DNA of 64,000 nucleotides from Bacillus litorisediminis (GTDB taxonomy: Bacteria > Bacillota > Bacilli > Bacillales > JC228). Location: the NCBI RefSeq assembly GCF_022808645.1, contig NZ_JAKZKT010000001.1:1-64000 (forward strand), in the 5' to 3' direction. Positions 8,773 to 17,660 of this stretch are shown here, in pieces (within the stretch, counting starts at the first letter, position 1; each line of letters starts with the position of its first letter). The translations under genes were made by a program, and so were the position numbers. The notes beneath the pieces are model-generated. The model was not told where the DNA came from, ran no database searches, and was given only the letters and a program-made list of their open reading frames with translations.

Positions 8773-9564
8773 TTAATGTGATGAAGGCACAAGCTTGCTT
8801 TTAAGATGCTGCTCAAACCATTCTGCTGTTTTTAAAACCCCGAATCTCGAAACTTTATGATCTGCTTGCGGGTCCCGATAAAATTGAAAATGCTCCTGAT
8901 TCGTATAACGTTTTTTGACCTGTTCAAAAAAGGAATACGCTGATTCAAAAGGAACAATCGGGTCTTTTTCGCCATGCCAAAACATAAGAGGGCGGTTATT
9001 TAAAGTATCCGGCTGTTGGCTTAAATCATATTCTTTCAGAATCTCTATCTGAGCATTAATCAATTCATCAGATAATGGAAGTTGAATCCCCATTTTTCGA
9101 ATGTTTTCTATTTGCATAGCTGCAAACTCAACATATGCGGGATTTCCCATTAAGCTGACGGCAGTCTGAATCCAATCATATTTAGTCAACGCACCAAGGG
9201 TTATAATTGCTCCCATTGATGTACCAGCTACCCCGATGGAATTATTTTTAAGCTTATTCTCACCGTTTAAGTACTGGTAAATATCTTTAAGCTCTTCCAT
9301 TGAATGAATCACTATATTCCAAAACTGGAATGTTATTTCCTGAAATGACTGTTTGTTTGCTCGTTCGCCATGATACAAACAATCCTGCAGGATGACTCTA
9401 AATCCCTTCTCCGCTAAATAATAAGCATAGTGCAGATTATGCTCTTTTGCACTATGTATTCCATGGATAAAGATAACGGTTGGCAGCGGATCAGATTTTT
9501 GGTTTATAGGAGCGACCTCTAAGATTGGAATATCTTTAACAGTATAATGATCGATATAATACAA
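8773..9564 (-). CDS. yitV: Alpha/beta hydrolase (esterase) YitV
   Basis: A 263-residue soluble alpha/beta hydrolase of the prolyl-oligopeptidase/dienelactone-hydrolase-like type. The oxyanion strand FIHGIHSAKEHNL, the nucleophile elbow GVAGTSMGAI (Ser), the acid in WHGEKDPIVPFESA (Asp) and the late DHKVSR (His) are all present, so an active esterase is expected. Substrate is unknown. No signal peptide. It is divergent from yitU and 97 bp from yitW; the three neighbours match B. subtilis yitU-yitV-yitW. Confidence 0.85.
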   Translation of the reverse strand: MYYIDHYTVKDIPILEVAPINQKSDPLPTVIFIHGIHSAKEHNLHYAYYLAEKGFRVILQDCLYHGERANKQSFQEITFQFWNIVIHSMEELKDIYQYLNGENKLKNNSIGVAGTSMGAIITLGALTKYDWIQTAVSLMGNPAYVEFAAMQIENIRKMGIQLPLSDELINAQIEILKEYDLSQQPDTLNNRPLMFWHGEKDPIVPFESAYSFFEQVKKRYTNQEHFQFYRDPQADHKVSRFGVLKTAEWFEQHLKSKLVPSSH

Positions 9565-9688
9565 TGATCTTCAACCTTTCTTAACGATTCTTTAGTAGAA
9601 CTTTTATATAATTTACCTCATAATACCAATAGGGACTGAATAAAATGATTATCCCACTATCTTTAAAAAAAGTAAAAAAGGAGACGTT

Positions 9689-10495
9689 ATGAAAGACAAA
9701 CATTTAATTGCATTAGATTTAGATGGAACCTTACTTAGAGACGATAAAACCATCTCTCCTTATACAAAGGACATTATACATAAAGTTAAAGAACAAGGAC
9801 ACCAGGTCATGATTTCAACGGGACGGCCGTTTCGTTCCAGTGAAATGTACTACCATGAACTCGAATTAAATACACCAATTGTTAATTTCAACGGGGCCTT
9901 TATTCATCATCCTCTCGACCATACATTCGAAGAAATTCATAGCCCGATGGATCTTGAAGTCGTCAAAGAAATCGTTAGCACCTGTCATACCTATAATTTC
10001 CATAATATCATTGCAGAGGTAAAAGATGAGGTTTATATCCATTACCATGACGAAAAATTATTAGAAATATTCTCTCTCGGAAACCCGAAAACAACGTCAG
10101 GCGATTTGCGGGAATTTTTAAAACAGGCTCCTACCAGTCTGCTCATCCACGCTGAAGAGGAAGATGTCGACATCATCCGAAAACACTTATCAGATGTACA
10201 TGCTGAAGTGATTGACCATAGAAAATGGGGAGCACCTTTTCATGTCATTGAGATGGTAAAGTATGGGCTTAACAAAGCAGTCGGAGTTAAAAAAGTCGCT
10301 GACTACCTGGGAATTCAAACAGAGCATATTATTGCCTTTGGCGATGAGGACAATGATATAGAAATGCTTGAATTTGCTGGGGTAGGTGTTGCTATGGCCA
10401 ATGCAATTGATAAAGTCAAGTCTGTTGCAAATGAAATCACCTTATCTAATGAAGAAGATGGAATTGGGAAATTTTTAGAGAAATATCTTTTATAA
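9689..10495 (+). CDS. yitU: HAD-family phosphatase YitU (Cof type)
   Basis: A 268-residue haloacid-dehalogenase superfamily phosphatase with a type IIB cap (Cof family). Motif I is ALDLDGTLL with nucleophile Asp and acid Asp, motif II is MISTGRP, the Lys is in YGLNKAVGVKK, and motif IV is IAFGDEDNDIEML. Homologues dephosphorylate sugar phosphates or flavin precursors (YitU has been linked to the riboflavin-pathway phosphatase step; this is from memory). AAAAAGGAGACGTT precedes the ATG. Start, length and neighbourhood agree with B. subtilis yitU. Confidence 0.9.
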   Translation: MKDKHLIALDLDGTLLRDDKTISPYTKDIIHKVKEQGHQVMISTGRPFRSSEMYYHELELNTPIVNFNGAFIHHPLDHTFEEIHSPMDLEVVKEIVSTCHTYNFHNIIAEVKDEVYIHYHDEKLLEIFSLGNPKTTSGDLREFLKQAPTSLLIHAEEEDVDIIRKHLSDVHAEVIDHRKWGAPFHVIEMVKYGLNKAVGVKKVADYLGIQTEHIIAFGDEDNDIEMLEFAGVGVAMANAIDKVKSVANEITLSNEEDGIGKFLEKYLL

Positions 10496-10626
10496 TGCCT
10501 TATACTGATAATTCTTTGTCGGTCTCACCACATTTTGCCCTGTTTGAAGAATCGCCTTTTCACTTACACTATAAATGGATCACAAGATAAGATCCAATTC
10601 GGTTTCATCAACAGGGGGTTGTTGCT

Positions 10627-10782
10627 GTGGGGAAAAGAAATCGTTCTAGACGGTTTATCCAGCAAAATAAAACGACTGTTTCGAAGCATGATGAAGTTTT
10701 TCCATATCAAACCACCTATGCAGAAGCTGAAGCAAGAAAAATGGCGAATGTTCATTCTTCCGCTCTTGGGGGAATTGAATAG
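10627..10782 (+). CDS. Tiny basic protein coupled to yizC-like gene
   Basis: A 51-residue open frame with GTG start, VGKRNRSRRFIQQNKTT at the start and EAEARKMANVHSSALGGIE at the end. AGGGGG lies 8 nt upstream of the GTG. The stop TAG overlaps the GTG start of the next gene (TAGTG), which implies translational coupling and supports reality. It is strongly basic at the N-terminus, with no cysteine or membrane segment. I do not recognise the family; in size and composition it could be a small spore or nucleoid protein, but that is only a guess. Confidence 0.65.
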   Translation: MGKRNRSRRFIQQNKTTVSKHDEVFPYQTTYAEAEARKMANVHSSALGGIE

Positions 10783-10976
10783 TGGGAAACCGCATTTTTA
10801 ATGAAGCCTCTAAATGGGTGCATCGGGCTACTGCGGCAAGTAAAGAAACAGGTTCCAAAGACGAAGAATTGATTGCTAAAGCACAAAATGCTCTATCTTC
10901 TGCTTACGCCAATTCTACAACGGCCGAAAAGATGCAATTAAGAGATCTTCAAAACCGGTTAGATCAGATCCAATAA
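10782..10976 (+). CDS. yizC: DUF3813-type small protein (YizC-like)
   Basis: A 64-residue helical protein (MGNRIFNEASKWVHRATAAS, then LIAKAQNALSSAYANSTTAEKMQLRDLQNRLDQ). I recognise it as a DUF3813 member found between yitU and ipi in Bacillus. Start is a GTG sharing its G with the stop of the preceding tiny gene, so expression is probably coupled. Ala/Ser/Gln-rich amphipathic helices suggest a small coiled or helical bundle protein. Function is unknown. A strong terminator follows at once. Confidence 0.75.
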   Translation: MGNRIFNEASKWVHRATAASKETGSKDEELIAKAQNALSSAYANSTTAEKMQLRDLQNRLDQIQ

Positions 10977-10989
10977 ATATGCTGCAAAA

Positions 10990-11033
10990 GGCAGGTCCAT
11001 TGATAGTTCCATCATGGATCTGCCTCTTTTTTA
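10990..11033. terminator. Bidirectional terminator
   Basis: GGCAGGTCCAT (10990-11000) pairs with ATGGATCTGCC (11014-11024), one G-T pair, then TCTTTTTT on the plus strand. It ends the yitU-side transcript and probably, from the other side, the converging BsuPI-domain gene. Confidence 0.75.
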
Positions 11034-11774
11034 GACTTCTAACGGGATCACATATGGCAAATACCGAGTATTTTTTGTATAAATCGTTAAAACTAATGTT
11101 CCCTTAGTTCCAAGTGGTATCTCGTTATTTGGCACTAAAAAATAAAAATGATCCTGTCTCACCGATATCCTTTTTTCAGGGATCAGTACTCTATGCCCAT
11201 CATCCAATGTAAAATACAAATCATGGCCATTAGCCTCTACTGTTCCGCTTACAAGAAAACCATCGTAGTTTCTTTGAACAGATATATCTGTTACAGTCGG
11301 ATTAACCTCTGGAAAAAACACCTGTTTTACAATACTTCTTTGATTATGATCAAGCGGCTTTTTATCTACTGTTTTAGCCAATAATGTCAGCTTTACGACA
11401 TGTTCTCCCTGCGGAACCTTGCCATTTTCTGCATACTCCCACGTTTCTTTCCACCTTCTTACTTCCTTTGGCTGTAATACCATTCTTTGAATCGCCTGCA
11501 AAAAGGACTTATTGGCTGAGTACGTATACACTGTCTCTTTCGTTCTCGGATTTGTTATTTGTATTTCAAAAACCTGGGATGTTGTAAAAATCAGTTCCCG
11601 TTTCTGATTACTGCGATTTTGCAAAACGATTTCCATTTCTGTCTGATCTGTGCCTGGTCTTACATGAATGTCTAATGCTAATCCAAATGATGGCTGAATC
11701 GCCATTGCCAGCTGAGATGGAATAAAGGAAATGAGTAAACTTGTCATCACCAGATATATTAGCGTCTTTTTCAT
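11031..11774 (-). CDS. Exported BsuPI-domain protein (Ipi-like)
   Basis: A 247-residue protein. It has a clear N-terminal signal peptide (MKKTLIYLVMTSLLISFIPS, cleavage likely after AMA near residue 25), then a BsuPI-type beta domain at about 30-140: LALDIHVRP, MEIVLQNRSNQKRELIF, FEIQITN, the last two being hallmarks of the proteinase inhibitor Ipi. The last 100 residues form a second beta-rich domain (VTDISVQRNYDGFLVSGTV), perhaps Ig-like. B. subtilis Ipi, as I recall, is about 119 residues and intracellular, so this longer exported form is different. Position between yitT and yizC matches ipi. Inhibition of a protease is inferred only. Confidence 0.75.
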   Translation of the reverse strand: MKKTLIYLVMTSLLISFIPSQLAMAIQPSFGLALDIHVRPGTDQTEMEIVLQNRSNQKRELIFTTSQVFEIQITNPRTKETVYTYSANKSFLQAIQRMVLQPKEVRRWKETWEYAENGKVPQGEHVVKLTLLAKTVDKKPLDHNQRSIVKQVFFPEVNPTVTDISVQRNYDGFLVSGTVEANGHDLYFTLDDGHRVLIPEKRISVRQDHFYFLVPNNEIPLGTKGTLVLTIYTKNTRYLPYVIPLEV

Positions 11775-11834
11775 TCAGATACCTCCAAATGGAGTCTTTT
11801 TGATGTTAGTATGTGATTTTTGCGTAAAATCATG

Positions 11835-12677
11835 TTAATCTCTTCTAAAAAATCCATATACGCCAGTTGTTTCAATAATATTGGTAAAGGCATTGGGGTC
11901 CACCGTTTTTATAATCCGTTCTAAGTCATACAATTCATATCTGGTAATCACAATCATCAGCATTTCCCTTGGTTCATTGGAGAAAGCACCTTTCGCCGAC
12001 AAAGTGGTAATTCCTCTGATTAATTTTTCGTGAATGGTTTTTTTCATTTCATCCGATTTTTTCGTTATAATAAGCGCTGTTAATTTTTGATAACGGGTAT
12101 GAATTGCATCAATCACCCTGGTTGTCACATAAAGCGTAACCAGTGTATAAAGTGCATATTCCCAGCCAAAAAGAAACCCTGCTGACAGGATAATAATGGA
12201 ATTTAAGATAAAATAGTAGGTGCCCACCGGCTTATCATTCATCTTAGATAAGACCATTGCAATAATGTCCATTCCGCCGGTAGAAGCCCCAAACTTTAAA
12301 GTAAGACCAACTCCAATCGCCACGATTACTCCTCCAAAGACGGCGTTTAGAAGAATATCCTCGGAAAGACTTCGGACTGGCAGGATTTCAAGAAAAAACG
12401 AGGACAGCACGACACTGATAAAGCTATATAATGTGAAAGACTTGCCGACTTTTTTCCATCCCAAAATAGTAACTGGGATATTTAATAGAAATAACAGGAT
12501 ACCGGTAGAAATCGTGAATGGAGTAAAGAGATCAGAGATTCTTGAAAGCAATTGCGACAATCCTGTAAATCCGCTGGCATACACATCAGCAGGAATCAGG
12601 AAAAAATTCATCGATAATGCATTTAAAAAGGCTCCGAAACAAACGACTATGATTTTTTTTAACTCAGTTAGTATCAC
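11835..12677 (-). CDS. yitT: YitT family membrane protein (DUF161/DUF2179)
   Basis: A 280-residue integral membrane protein. About five or six hydrophobic segments fill residues 5-190 (for example IIVVCFGAFLNALSMNFFLI and the glycine-rich FGGVIVAIGVGLTLKFGASTGG). A soluble C-terminal DUF2179 domain follows, with ALIITKKSDEM, RGITTLSAKGAF and LMIVITRYEL, ending TGVYGFFRR. The ASTGGMDI loop is typical of the family. Function is unknown; the C-terminal domain resembles small-ligand sensor domains. Start is GTG with AAGGG 9 nt upstream. It is divergent from yitS, as in B. subtilis. Confidence 0.88.
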   Translation of the reverse strand: MILTELKKIIVVCFGAFLNALSMNFFLIPADVYASGFTGLSQLLSRISDLFTPFTISTGILLFLLNIPVTILGWKKVGKSFTLYSFISVVLSSFFLEILPVRSLSEDILLNAVFGGVIVAIGVGLTLKFGASTGGMDIIAMVLSKMNDKPVGTYYFILNSIIILSAGFLFGWEYALYTLVTLYVTTRVIDAIHTRYQKLTALIITKKSDEMKKTIHEKLIRGITTLSAKGAFSNEPREMLMIVITRYELYDLERIIKTVDPNAFTNIIETTGVYGFFRRD

Positions 12678-12765
12678 AAAATCAAACCCTTCTAAATGTT
12701 GCTGAATTTACCAGAATTTCGTAAACTTAAGTGAAAGCTATCATTTTAAAAAAAGAGGTGATAAA

Positions 12766-13617
12766 ATGACTGTTCAAATCATTGCTGATAGCGCATGTGA
12801 TTTACCGCTTACATACTTACAAGAACATCAGGTAGAGGTATTCCCTCTCAAGGTTCTGCTAAATGATAAAGAATATGATGACCTCTTCGATATCACATAC
12901 GATCAAATTTATAACGAAATGAGGCAAGGGAGCGTGCCTAAAACAGCACAGGCTTCTCCTTTTAGGATGAAGGAAATCTTCACAAAATATGCTCAAGAAG
13001 GAAAATCTGCTGTATATGTTGCCTTTTCCTCAGGTCTTTCAGGCACTTTTCAGACAGCTTATTCCGTTCGTAACGAAGTGAAGGAAGACTATCCTAAAAC
13101 GGACATTGAAGTGATTGATACGAAATGTGCATCCCTTGGCTATGGACTCGTTGTAAAAAAAGCAATTGAATTAAGTGCCATGGGAAAAACAAAAGATGAG
13201 ATAGTCTCAGAAGTGGAAAGCTATAGTAAACAAATCAAACACCTCTTTACCGTTGAAAATCTCGAATATTTAGCCCGGGGCGGACGAATTTCCAAAGCTT
13301 CAGCCTGGATTGGCGGAATGCTGCAGGTAAAACCTCTTTTACATGTTGAAAACGGAGAGCTTGTTCCATTAGAAAAGGTTAGAGGAAAAGATCGCTGGAA
13401 AAAGCGGATGATTCAGTGGATGCAGGAAATAGGCGGGGACTGGGAACACCAAACAGTGGCGATTAGCCATGGAGACGCAGAAGAGACAGCGGAAGAAATG
13501 AAAACACTTATTCAATCTGAATTGGGTGTAAAGGACTTTATTATTTATCCGATTGGCGCCACAATTGGGGCACATGCAGGACCGGGAACGATTGCCATCT
13601 TTTTTTTGAAAAAGTAA
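12766..13617 (+). CDS. yitS: DegV family fatty-acid-binding protein YitS
   Basis: A 283-residue DegV protein. In Firmicutes these bind fatty acids and, as FakB subunits, present them to the kinase FakA for phosphorylation. The family signature is clear: IIADSACDLPL, FPLKVLLNDKEYDD, the TAQASPF loop, the lipid-contacting FSSGLSGTFQTA, and ENLEYLARGGRISKA near residue 165. The ending IGAHAGPGTIAIFF is typical. A good ribosome site AAAGAGGTG precedes the ATG. It is divergent from yitT with a short shared promoter region. Confidence 0.92.
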   Translation: MTVQIIADSACDLPLTYLQEHQVEVFPLKVLLNDKEYDDLFDITYDQIYNEMRQGSVPKTAQASPFRMKEIFTKYAQEGKSAVYVAFSSGLSGTFQTAYSVRNEVKEDYPKTDIEVIDTKCASLGYGLVVKKAIELSAMGKTKDEIVSEVESYSKQIKHLFTVENLEYLARGGRISKASAWIGGMLQVKPLLHVENGELVPLEKVRGKDRWKKRMIQWMQEIGGDWEHQTVAISHGDAEETAEEMKTLIQSELGVKDFIIYPIGATIGAHAGPGTIAIFFLKK

Positions 13618-13721
13618 CGGGCATACTTTAAAAAGGAACAAACACCCGATTTAATTTTGGACATACTCTGTTTCGCGGTGTAAGGGTGTTTTGCTGAACT
13701 TTTTAAAGGAGTGGTCTTACA

Positions 13722-13853
13722 TTGCCTCGCACATCTGATAACGATAAAAAGGCCTTTGATAATCAGGCCAACCACGAAAAGAAAAATGAACTTAGAGAGA
13801 AAAACCGCAAGGCTGGAAAGCTTCAGTACTCTAAAAAGACTGATCATTTGTAG
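13722..13853 (+). CDS. 43-residue DUF3941-like protein
   Basis: A very small gene starting TTG, preceded at 9 nt by AAAGGAG. The product reads LPRTSDNDKKAFDNQANHEK and ends KAGKLQYSKKTDHL. It is strongly charged, without cysteine or hydrophobic core. The TSDNDKKA start and QYSKKTDHL end match my memory of the DUF3941 family of Bacillus micro-proteins. Function is unknown. A strong hairpin terminator follows within 20 bp, and the gene lies about 100 bp after yitS. Confidence 0.7.
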   Translation: MPRTSDNDKKAFDNQANHEKKNELREKNRKAGKLQYSKKTDHL

Positions 13854-13870
13854 ATAATGAAATGGATAAG

Positions 13871-13905
13871 CCGGGCGGCTGGGAGCGCCCGGTTATATTT
13901 TTATT
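13871..13905 (+). terminator. Terminator of the 43-residue gene
   Basis: CCGGGCG (13871-13877) pairs perfectly with CGCCCGG (13886-13892) and is followed by TTATATTTTTATT. Confidence 0.8.
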
Positions 13906-14179
13906 GAATAAGGTGCTTGGCGGTGTTGGATGAGGGCAACCCGATAGATTCTATGTCCGATAACGGACGAACGGATAGTTATCGGGGGCATTTAATCCGC
14001 TAACAGCTAAATTCCTACCAAATATCGTATTTCCTCCACAGTAAAAAACGGACTCTGAAAATCCTCCTCATGGACCGAAATTGGGTTGACACCCAAAAAA
14101 CGGGCTTTGATATTCCTCCTCAATAACCAATTTGGGTTGCCTTTGAAAAAAAGCCTTGATATTTCGTCTCAAGACATAA
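13906..14179. repeat. Gene-free spacer with degenerate tandem repeat
   Basis: The 353 bp between two converging genes holds no credible frame. Its left part has a hairpin, CCGATAAC (13957-13964) / GTTATCGG (13978-13985). Its right part is a degenerate tandem repeat of about 50 bp: units begin near 14043, 14095 and 14145, each running A-rich tract, then GGRCTYTGAWATTCCTCCTC-like, then TTGGGTTG. The third copy is truncated, giving about 2.6 copies. Confidence 0.55.
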
Positions 14180-14205
14180 AAAAGGACCGCAATCAGCGAT
14201 CCTTT
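14180..14205 (-). terminator. Terminator of the maltodextrin operon
   Basis: On the minus strand AAAGGATCGC and GCGGTCCTTT (arms at 14196-14205 and 14180-14189) form a stem followed by TTTATG. It lies 2 bp beyond the stop of the LacI-type gene, the last gene of the operon. Confidence 0.7.
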
Positions 14206-14206
14206 C

Positions 14207-15259
14207 TTAAAACTGCACGATTTGCTTCGAAGTTGCAGACCCAAGCGGCCCGCAAGAGTCACGTTTTACTAAATTGTGCGGAATGATAATCCGTTTAACA
14301 GGCTCCTTCGGGTTTTCAATCATTTGAATTAAATTCCTGGCTGATTCAAAGCCTAAATCAAAGATGTTTATGTCAACGGAAGTCAAAGGCGGCCGCGACA
14401 TTTCCGCGAGCATCACATTGTTAAAGCTTACAACGGATATATCTTGGGGAACACGAATACCAATCTCATTTAAGGTATTGAGAACACCTAATGCCATCAA
14501 ATCATCTGCTACAACTAAGGCTGTTGGTGGTTCTTCGAGAGAAAGAAGCTCTTTCATGGCTTCCTGCCCGCCTTCCCGAACAAATTCCTCATGCACCACA
14601 TACTCATTGCGCATTTCGATTCCTACGTCCCGTAAAGCCTTTTCATATCCTAAGACACGATCTACCGTCACAACAAAGTTTAAATTTCCTCCGACAAAAG
14701 CAATTCGTTCGTGACCTAAATCAACGAGATGCTTTGTAACATCTTTCGCGGCACGGAAATTGTCATTGTCTACATGAGTTATCTGTTCTACGTGTTTAAA
14801 TGGTTTTCCAATCACAACAAATGGAAAATTCCTTTCCATCAAATAACCGAGTACCGGGTCCTCAACCTTGGAATATAGGAGAATCACGCCGTCTACACGC
14901 CGTCCCTGTACCATTTTAACTACATCGTCATATATTTCTCGTTCTGTTTTTCCAGTTGTCATGTGCAGACTATATTGTTTTTGATGGGCTGCTTCACTTA
15001 TTCCTCTTAATACAGTTGGAAAGAATGGATTTTGAAACACAAGATCAGTTGAACTAGCTGCCACTAACCCAATGGTTTGTGTGGTTTGACTTGCCAAGCT
15101 TCTGGCAATCATGTTGGGGTGATAGCCAAGCTGCTTCATAGCGTCCCTTACTTTTTTCTTTGTCTTTTCACTGATCCGTGAGCTGTTTGCTATGACGCGG
15201 GAAACCGTTGATGGAGATACGCCAGCAAGCTTGGCAACGTCTTTGATTGTAACAGTCAT
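14207..15259 (-). CDS. LacI family regulator of maltodextrin genes
   Basis: A 350-residue repressor. The N-terminal helix-turn-helix with hinge is textbook LacI: TIKDVAKLAGVSPSTVSRVI and the minor-groove hinge NMIARSLASQ. A periplasmic-binding-protein-like core follows (TIGLVAASSTDLVFQNPFFP, GHERIAFVGG, ALVVADDLMALGVL). The start is ATG after GGAAGGGGGG; a longer frame includes the ribosome site and is rejected. It is the last gene of the operon malE-malF-malG-amylase-GH31-regulator, so it should control its own synthesis. Two LacI-type palindromes lie in front of the operon. B. subtilis MdxR/YvdE and streptococcal MalR are the likely analogues. Confidence 0.9.
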   Translation of the reverse strand: MTVTIKDVAKLAGVSPSTVSRVIANSSRISEKTKKKVRDAMKQLGYHPNMIARSLASQTTQTIGLVAASSTDLVFQNPFFPTVLRGISEAAHQKQYSLHMTTGKTEREIYDDVVKMVQGRRVDGVILLYSKVEDPVLGYLMERNFPFVVIGKPFKHVEQITHVDNDNFRAAKDVTKHLVDLGHERIAFVGGNLNFVVTVDRVLGYEKALRDVGIEMRNEYVVHEEFVREGGQEAMKELLSLEEPPTALVVADDLMALGVLNTLNEIGIRVPQDISVVSFNNVMLAEMSRPPLTSVDINIFDLGFESARNLIQMIENPKEPVKRIIIPHNLVKRDSCGPLGSATSKQIVQF

Positions 15260-15288
15260 TTTAATCCCCCCTTCCAACTTTCATAAAA

Positions 15289-17643
15289 TTAAAGATTAAT
15301 TTTATAAAAACCTGCCGTTGTCTGATGAAGTTCTTCCTCGTTTACTAGAACCATAGCGTTCTCTGGCAATCCATGAAACTTAAATTGTAGTGTTTCCCAC
15401 TCAGGCTGATAATGGCCCTGTTTTTGAGCGGTAATCCTTACGGTTTTTTCATCTTGATGAATTAGAATTGAATAATCTACAAAACTTCCATTTTTATAAT
15501 CAAAGGTTAATCCGTCATCTTCATACATTTTAAATGTATATTCATGGTCTGCCTGATAATAGATGTGGATTGTTCTTTCCAATTCTTTCTCTGCAGTTGA
15601 CATGCGAACCGGCCCCTGGGCAATAGCGGTACCAGCTAATACAAAGACTGGCATCGTATCTAATGGTGCGTGAATTAGATGCCTTTTACCGCCTGCCAAT
15701 TTTTCACCAGTCCAGTAATCGTACCAATCTCCTTTTGGCAAATACACTACCCTGTATTCATCCGAAGGTTTCAGGATTGGAGCGACAATGACATTATCAC
15801 CGATCATAAATTGATCATACAGATTATAGGTGTTTTCATCATCAGGAAATTCCATGACCAACGGTCTCATAATCGGAACACCCGTGTCATGGGCTTCTTT
15901 AAAGAGAGTATAAAGCTGTGGAAGCCATTGATAGCGAAGCTGAATATATTTTCGAATGATGGCTTCGTATTTTTCTCCAAATGACCACGGTTCCTGGCGA
16001 AGGAAGCCAATCGCACTATGATTTCTGAAGAACGGGGTTAACGCTCCTACCTGTGTCCATCTCGCCAATAGTTCCCCATTAGAATCATGCGCAAAGCCTC
16101 CGACATCTGGTCCGGCAAATGGAATACCTGACATCCCTAAATTCATCACCATAGGCAAAGACATTTGCAAATGTTCCCAGAAGCTTCGGTTATCTCCTGT
16201 CCAAACTGCAGCATAGCGCTGGACGCCAGAATACCCGGCTCTTGTAAGCAGAAATGGCCGTCTACCATTTAATTTTGATTTTAAACCTTCGTATGTGGCT
16301 TTTCCCATTAATAATCCATAGACATTATGAAGCTCGCGGTGCGTCTTTGGATCCCCATCATTTTCATGGATAACCTTTAAATCCATTGTCTTGGTTTCAT
16401 TGAAGACTGCCGGCTCATTCATGTCATTCCAGATACCTTCAATTCCTAAATCGCTGTAAAATTGGTGGTTGTCCCCCCACCATTTGCGGACTTTTTCGCT
16501 GGTAAAATCAGGGAATGCACTATTTCCCGGCCATACTTCACCAAAATAGATGGATCCCTCAATGTATTTGCAGAAGAGATCTTCTCTTACTCCCTGCTGA
16601 TAAATAGGATACTCCGGATCTTCTTTTACACCTGGATCGACAATAGGTACAACATGAATGCCTGCTTCTTTCAAATCTTGCACCAGCTGCTTTGGATTCG
16701 GAAAACGAATCGGGTCAAAAGTAAACACACGGTATCCATCCATATAATGGATATCCAAATGAACGACGTCAAGCGGAATATTCTTTTGCTTGAACGTATT
16801 GACCAAGTTACGAACTTCTTCTTCTGTTTCATAGCTATAGCGGGATTGGTGATAACCTAGTGCCCACTTTGGCGGTATAGGACTCTTTCCTGTCAAATGG
16901 GTATATTGTTCAAGTACATGTTTGAGGGTTGGTCCAGCAAATACATAATAATTGATAGTTCCCCCTTCACTCGAAAACGAGTAACAATCCTCTTCAGAGC
17001 GAAGATCAAAAGTTGTTTTGAACGTATTATCAAAAAAGATCCCATGAGCTCCTGCTTTAGATAAGGTTGTGAAAAATGGAATCGACTCATATAATGAATC
17101 AGTTTCCGGGTTATGCGGTGCGTATACATCACTGTTCCACATCACCATTTTTTCTCCCCGTTTATCCAAGAAACCCGTCTTTTCGCCAAATCCGTAAAAA
17201 TGCTCATCTTCTTTCATATCTTTATAACAAATGATTTCCTTAGTTGCTTTATAGGCCATCCCTTTTTTTGTTTCCTGTACAAGAACTCTGCCATTTTGAT
17301 CCATAATCGAAATCATAAGCGGCTGTTTTTGAATCGTTACGGTTAGGTCTTGTGAAGAAAGTGTTAAGGTCTCCCCAGTATCATTAGAGCTACATACGAC
17401 CTGGTCGGCATTTGCTACAATAGCCGGACTATGGCGGAGCTGAGCCTCCCCAAATGGGTTCATTTCAATCCGGACAATATCGTTACGATAAAAAACGATG
17501 GCTAGCTCTCCCTGACCTGTTTTCCCGCGAAAAACATTTCCATCAAGCCGATACGATTGTAAAGGACTAACCAATTTGTAACCATGGTCGGTTATTTTTT
17601 GTTGAGCGCCGGGATGTATAGCAAAGCTTGTATCCTCTAACAT
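15289..17643 (-). CDS. GH31 alpha-glucosidase
   Basis: A 784-residue glycoside hydrolase family 31 enzyme that should release glucose from the non-reducing ends of imported maltodextrins. It has no signal peptide, so it acts in the cytoplasm. Visible are the N-terminal beta-sandwich (to about 240), FYGFGEKTG near 150, the nucleophile region GIWNDMNEP (Asp407) and the acid/base region WTGDNRSFWE (Asp484). C-terminal beta domains follow. Length is normal. It sits 29 bp before the LacI-type regulator and 17 bp after the amylase. It replaces the GH13 glucosidase and phosphorylase of the B. subtilis mdx cluster. Confidence 0.93.
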   Translation of the reverse strand: MLEDTSFAIHPGAQQKITDHGYKLVSPLQSYRLDGNVFRGKTGQGELAIVFYRNDIVRIEMNPFGEAQLRHSPAIVANADQVVCSSNDTGETLTLSSQDLTVTIQKQPLMISIMDQNGRVLVQETKKGMAYKATKEIICYKDMKEDEHFYGFGEKTGFLDKRGEKMVMWNSDVYAPHNPETDSLYESIPFFTTLSKAGAHGIFFDNTFKTTFDLRSEEDCYSFSSEGGTINYYVFAGPTLKHVLEQYTHLTGKSPIPPKWALGYHQSRYSYETEEEVRNLVNTFKQKNIPLDVVHLDIHYMDGYRVFTFDPIRFPNPKQLVQDLKEAGIHVVPIVDPGVKEDPEYPIYQQGVREDLFCKYIEGSIYFGEVWPGNSAFPDFTSEKVRKWWGDNHQFYSDLGIEGIWNDMNEPAVFNETKTMDLKVIHENDGDPKTHRELHNVYGLLMGKATYEGLKSKLNGRRPFLLTRAGYSGVQRYAAVWTGDNRSFWEHLQMSLPMVMNLGMSGIPFAGPDVGGFAHDSNGELLARWTQVGALTPFFRNHSAIGFLRQEPWSFGEKYEAIIRKYIQLRYQWLPQLYTLFKEAHDTGVPIMRPLVMEFPDDENTYNLYDQFMIGDNVIVAPILKPSDEYRVVYLPKGDWYDYWTGEKLAGGKRHLIHAPLDTMPVFVLAGTAIAQGPVRMSTAEKELERTIHIYYQADHEYTFKMYEDDGLTFDYKNGSFVDYSILIHQDEKTVRITAQKQGHYQPEWETLQFKFHGLPENAMVLVNEEELHQTTAGFYKINL

Positions 17644-17660
17644 GGCTGTTTCCTCCTAAG

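Noticed and set aside
12220-12705. 161-residue plus-strand frame
   Set aside because: Antisense to yitT, low-complexity composition, no start signal.
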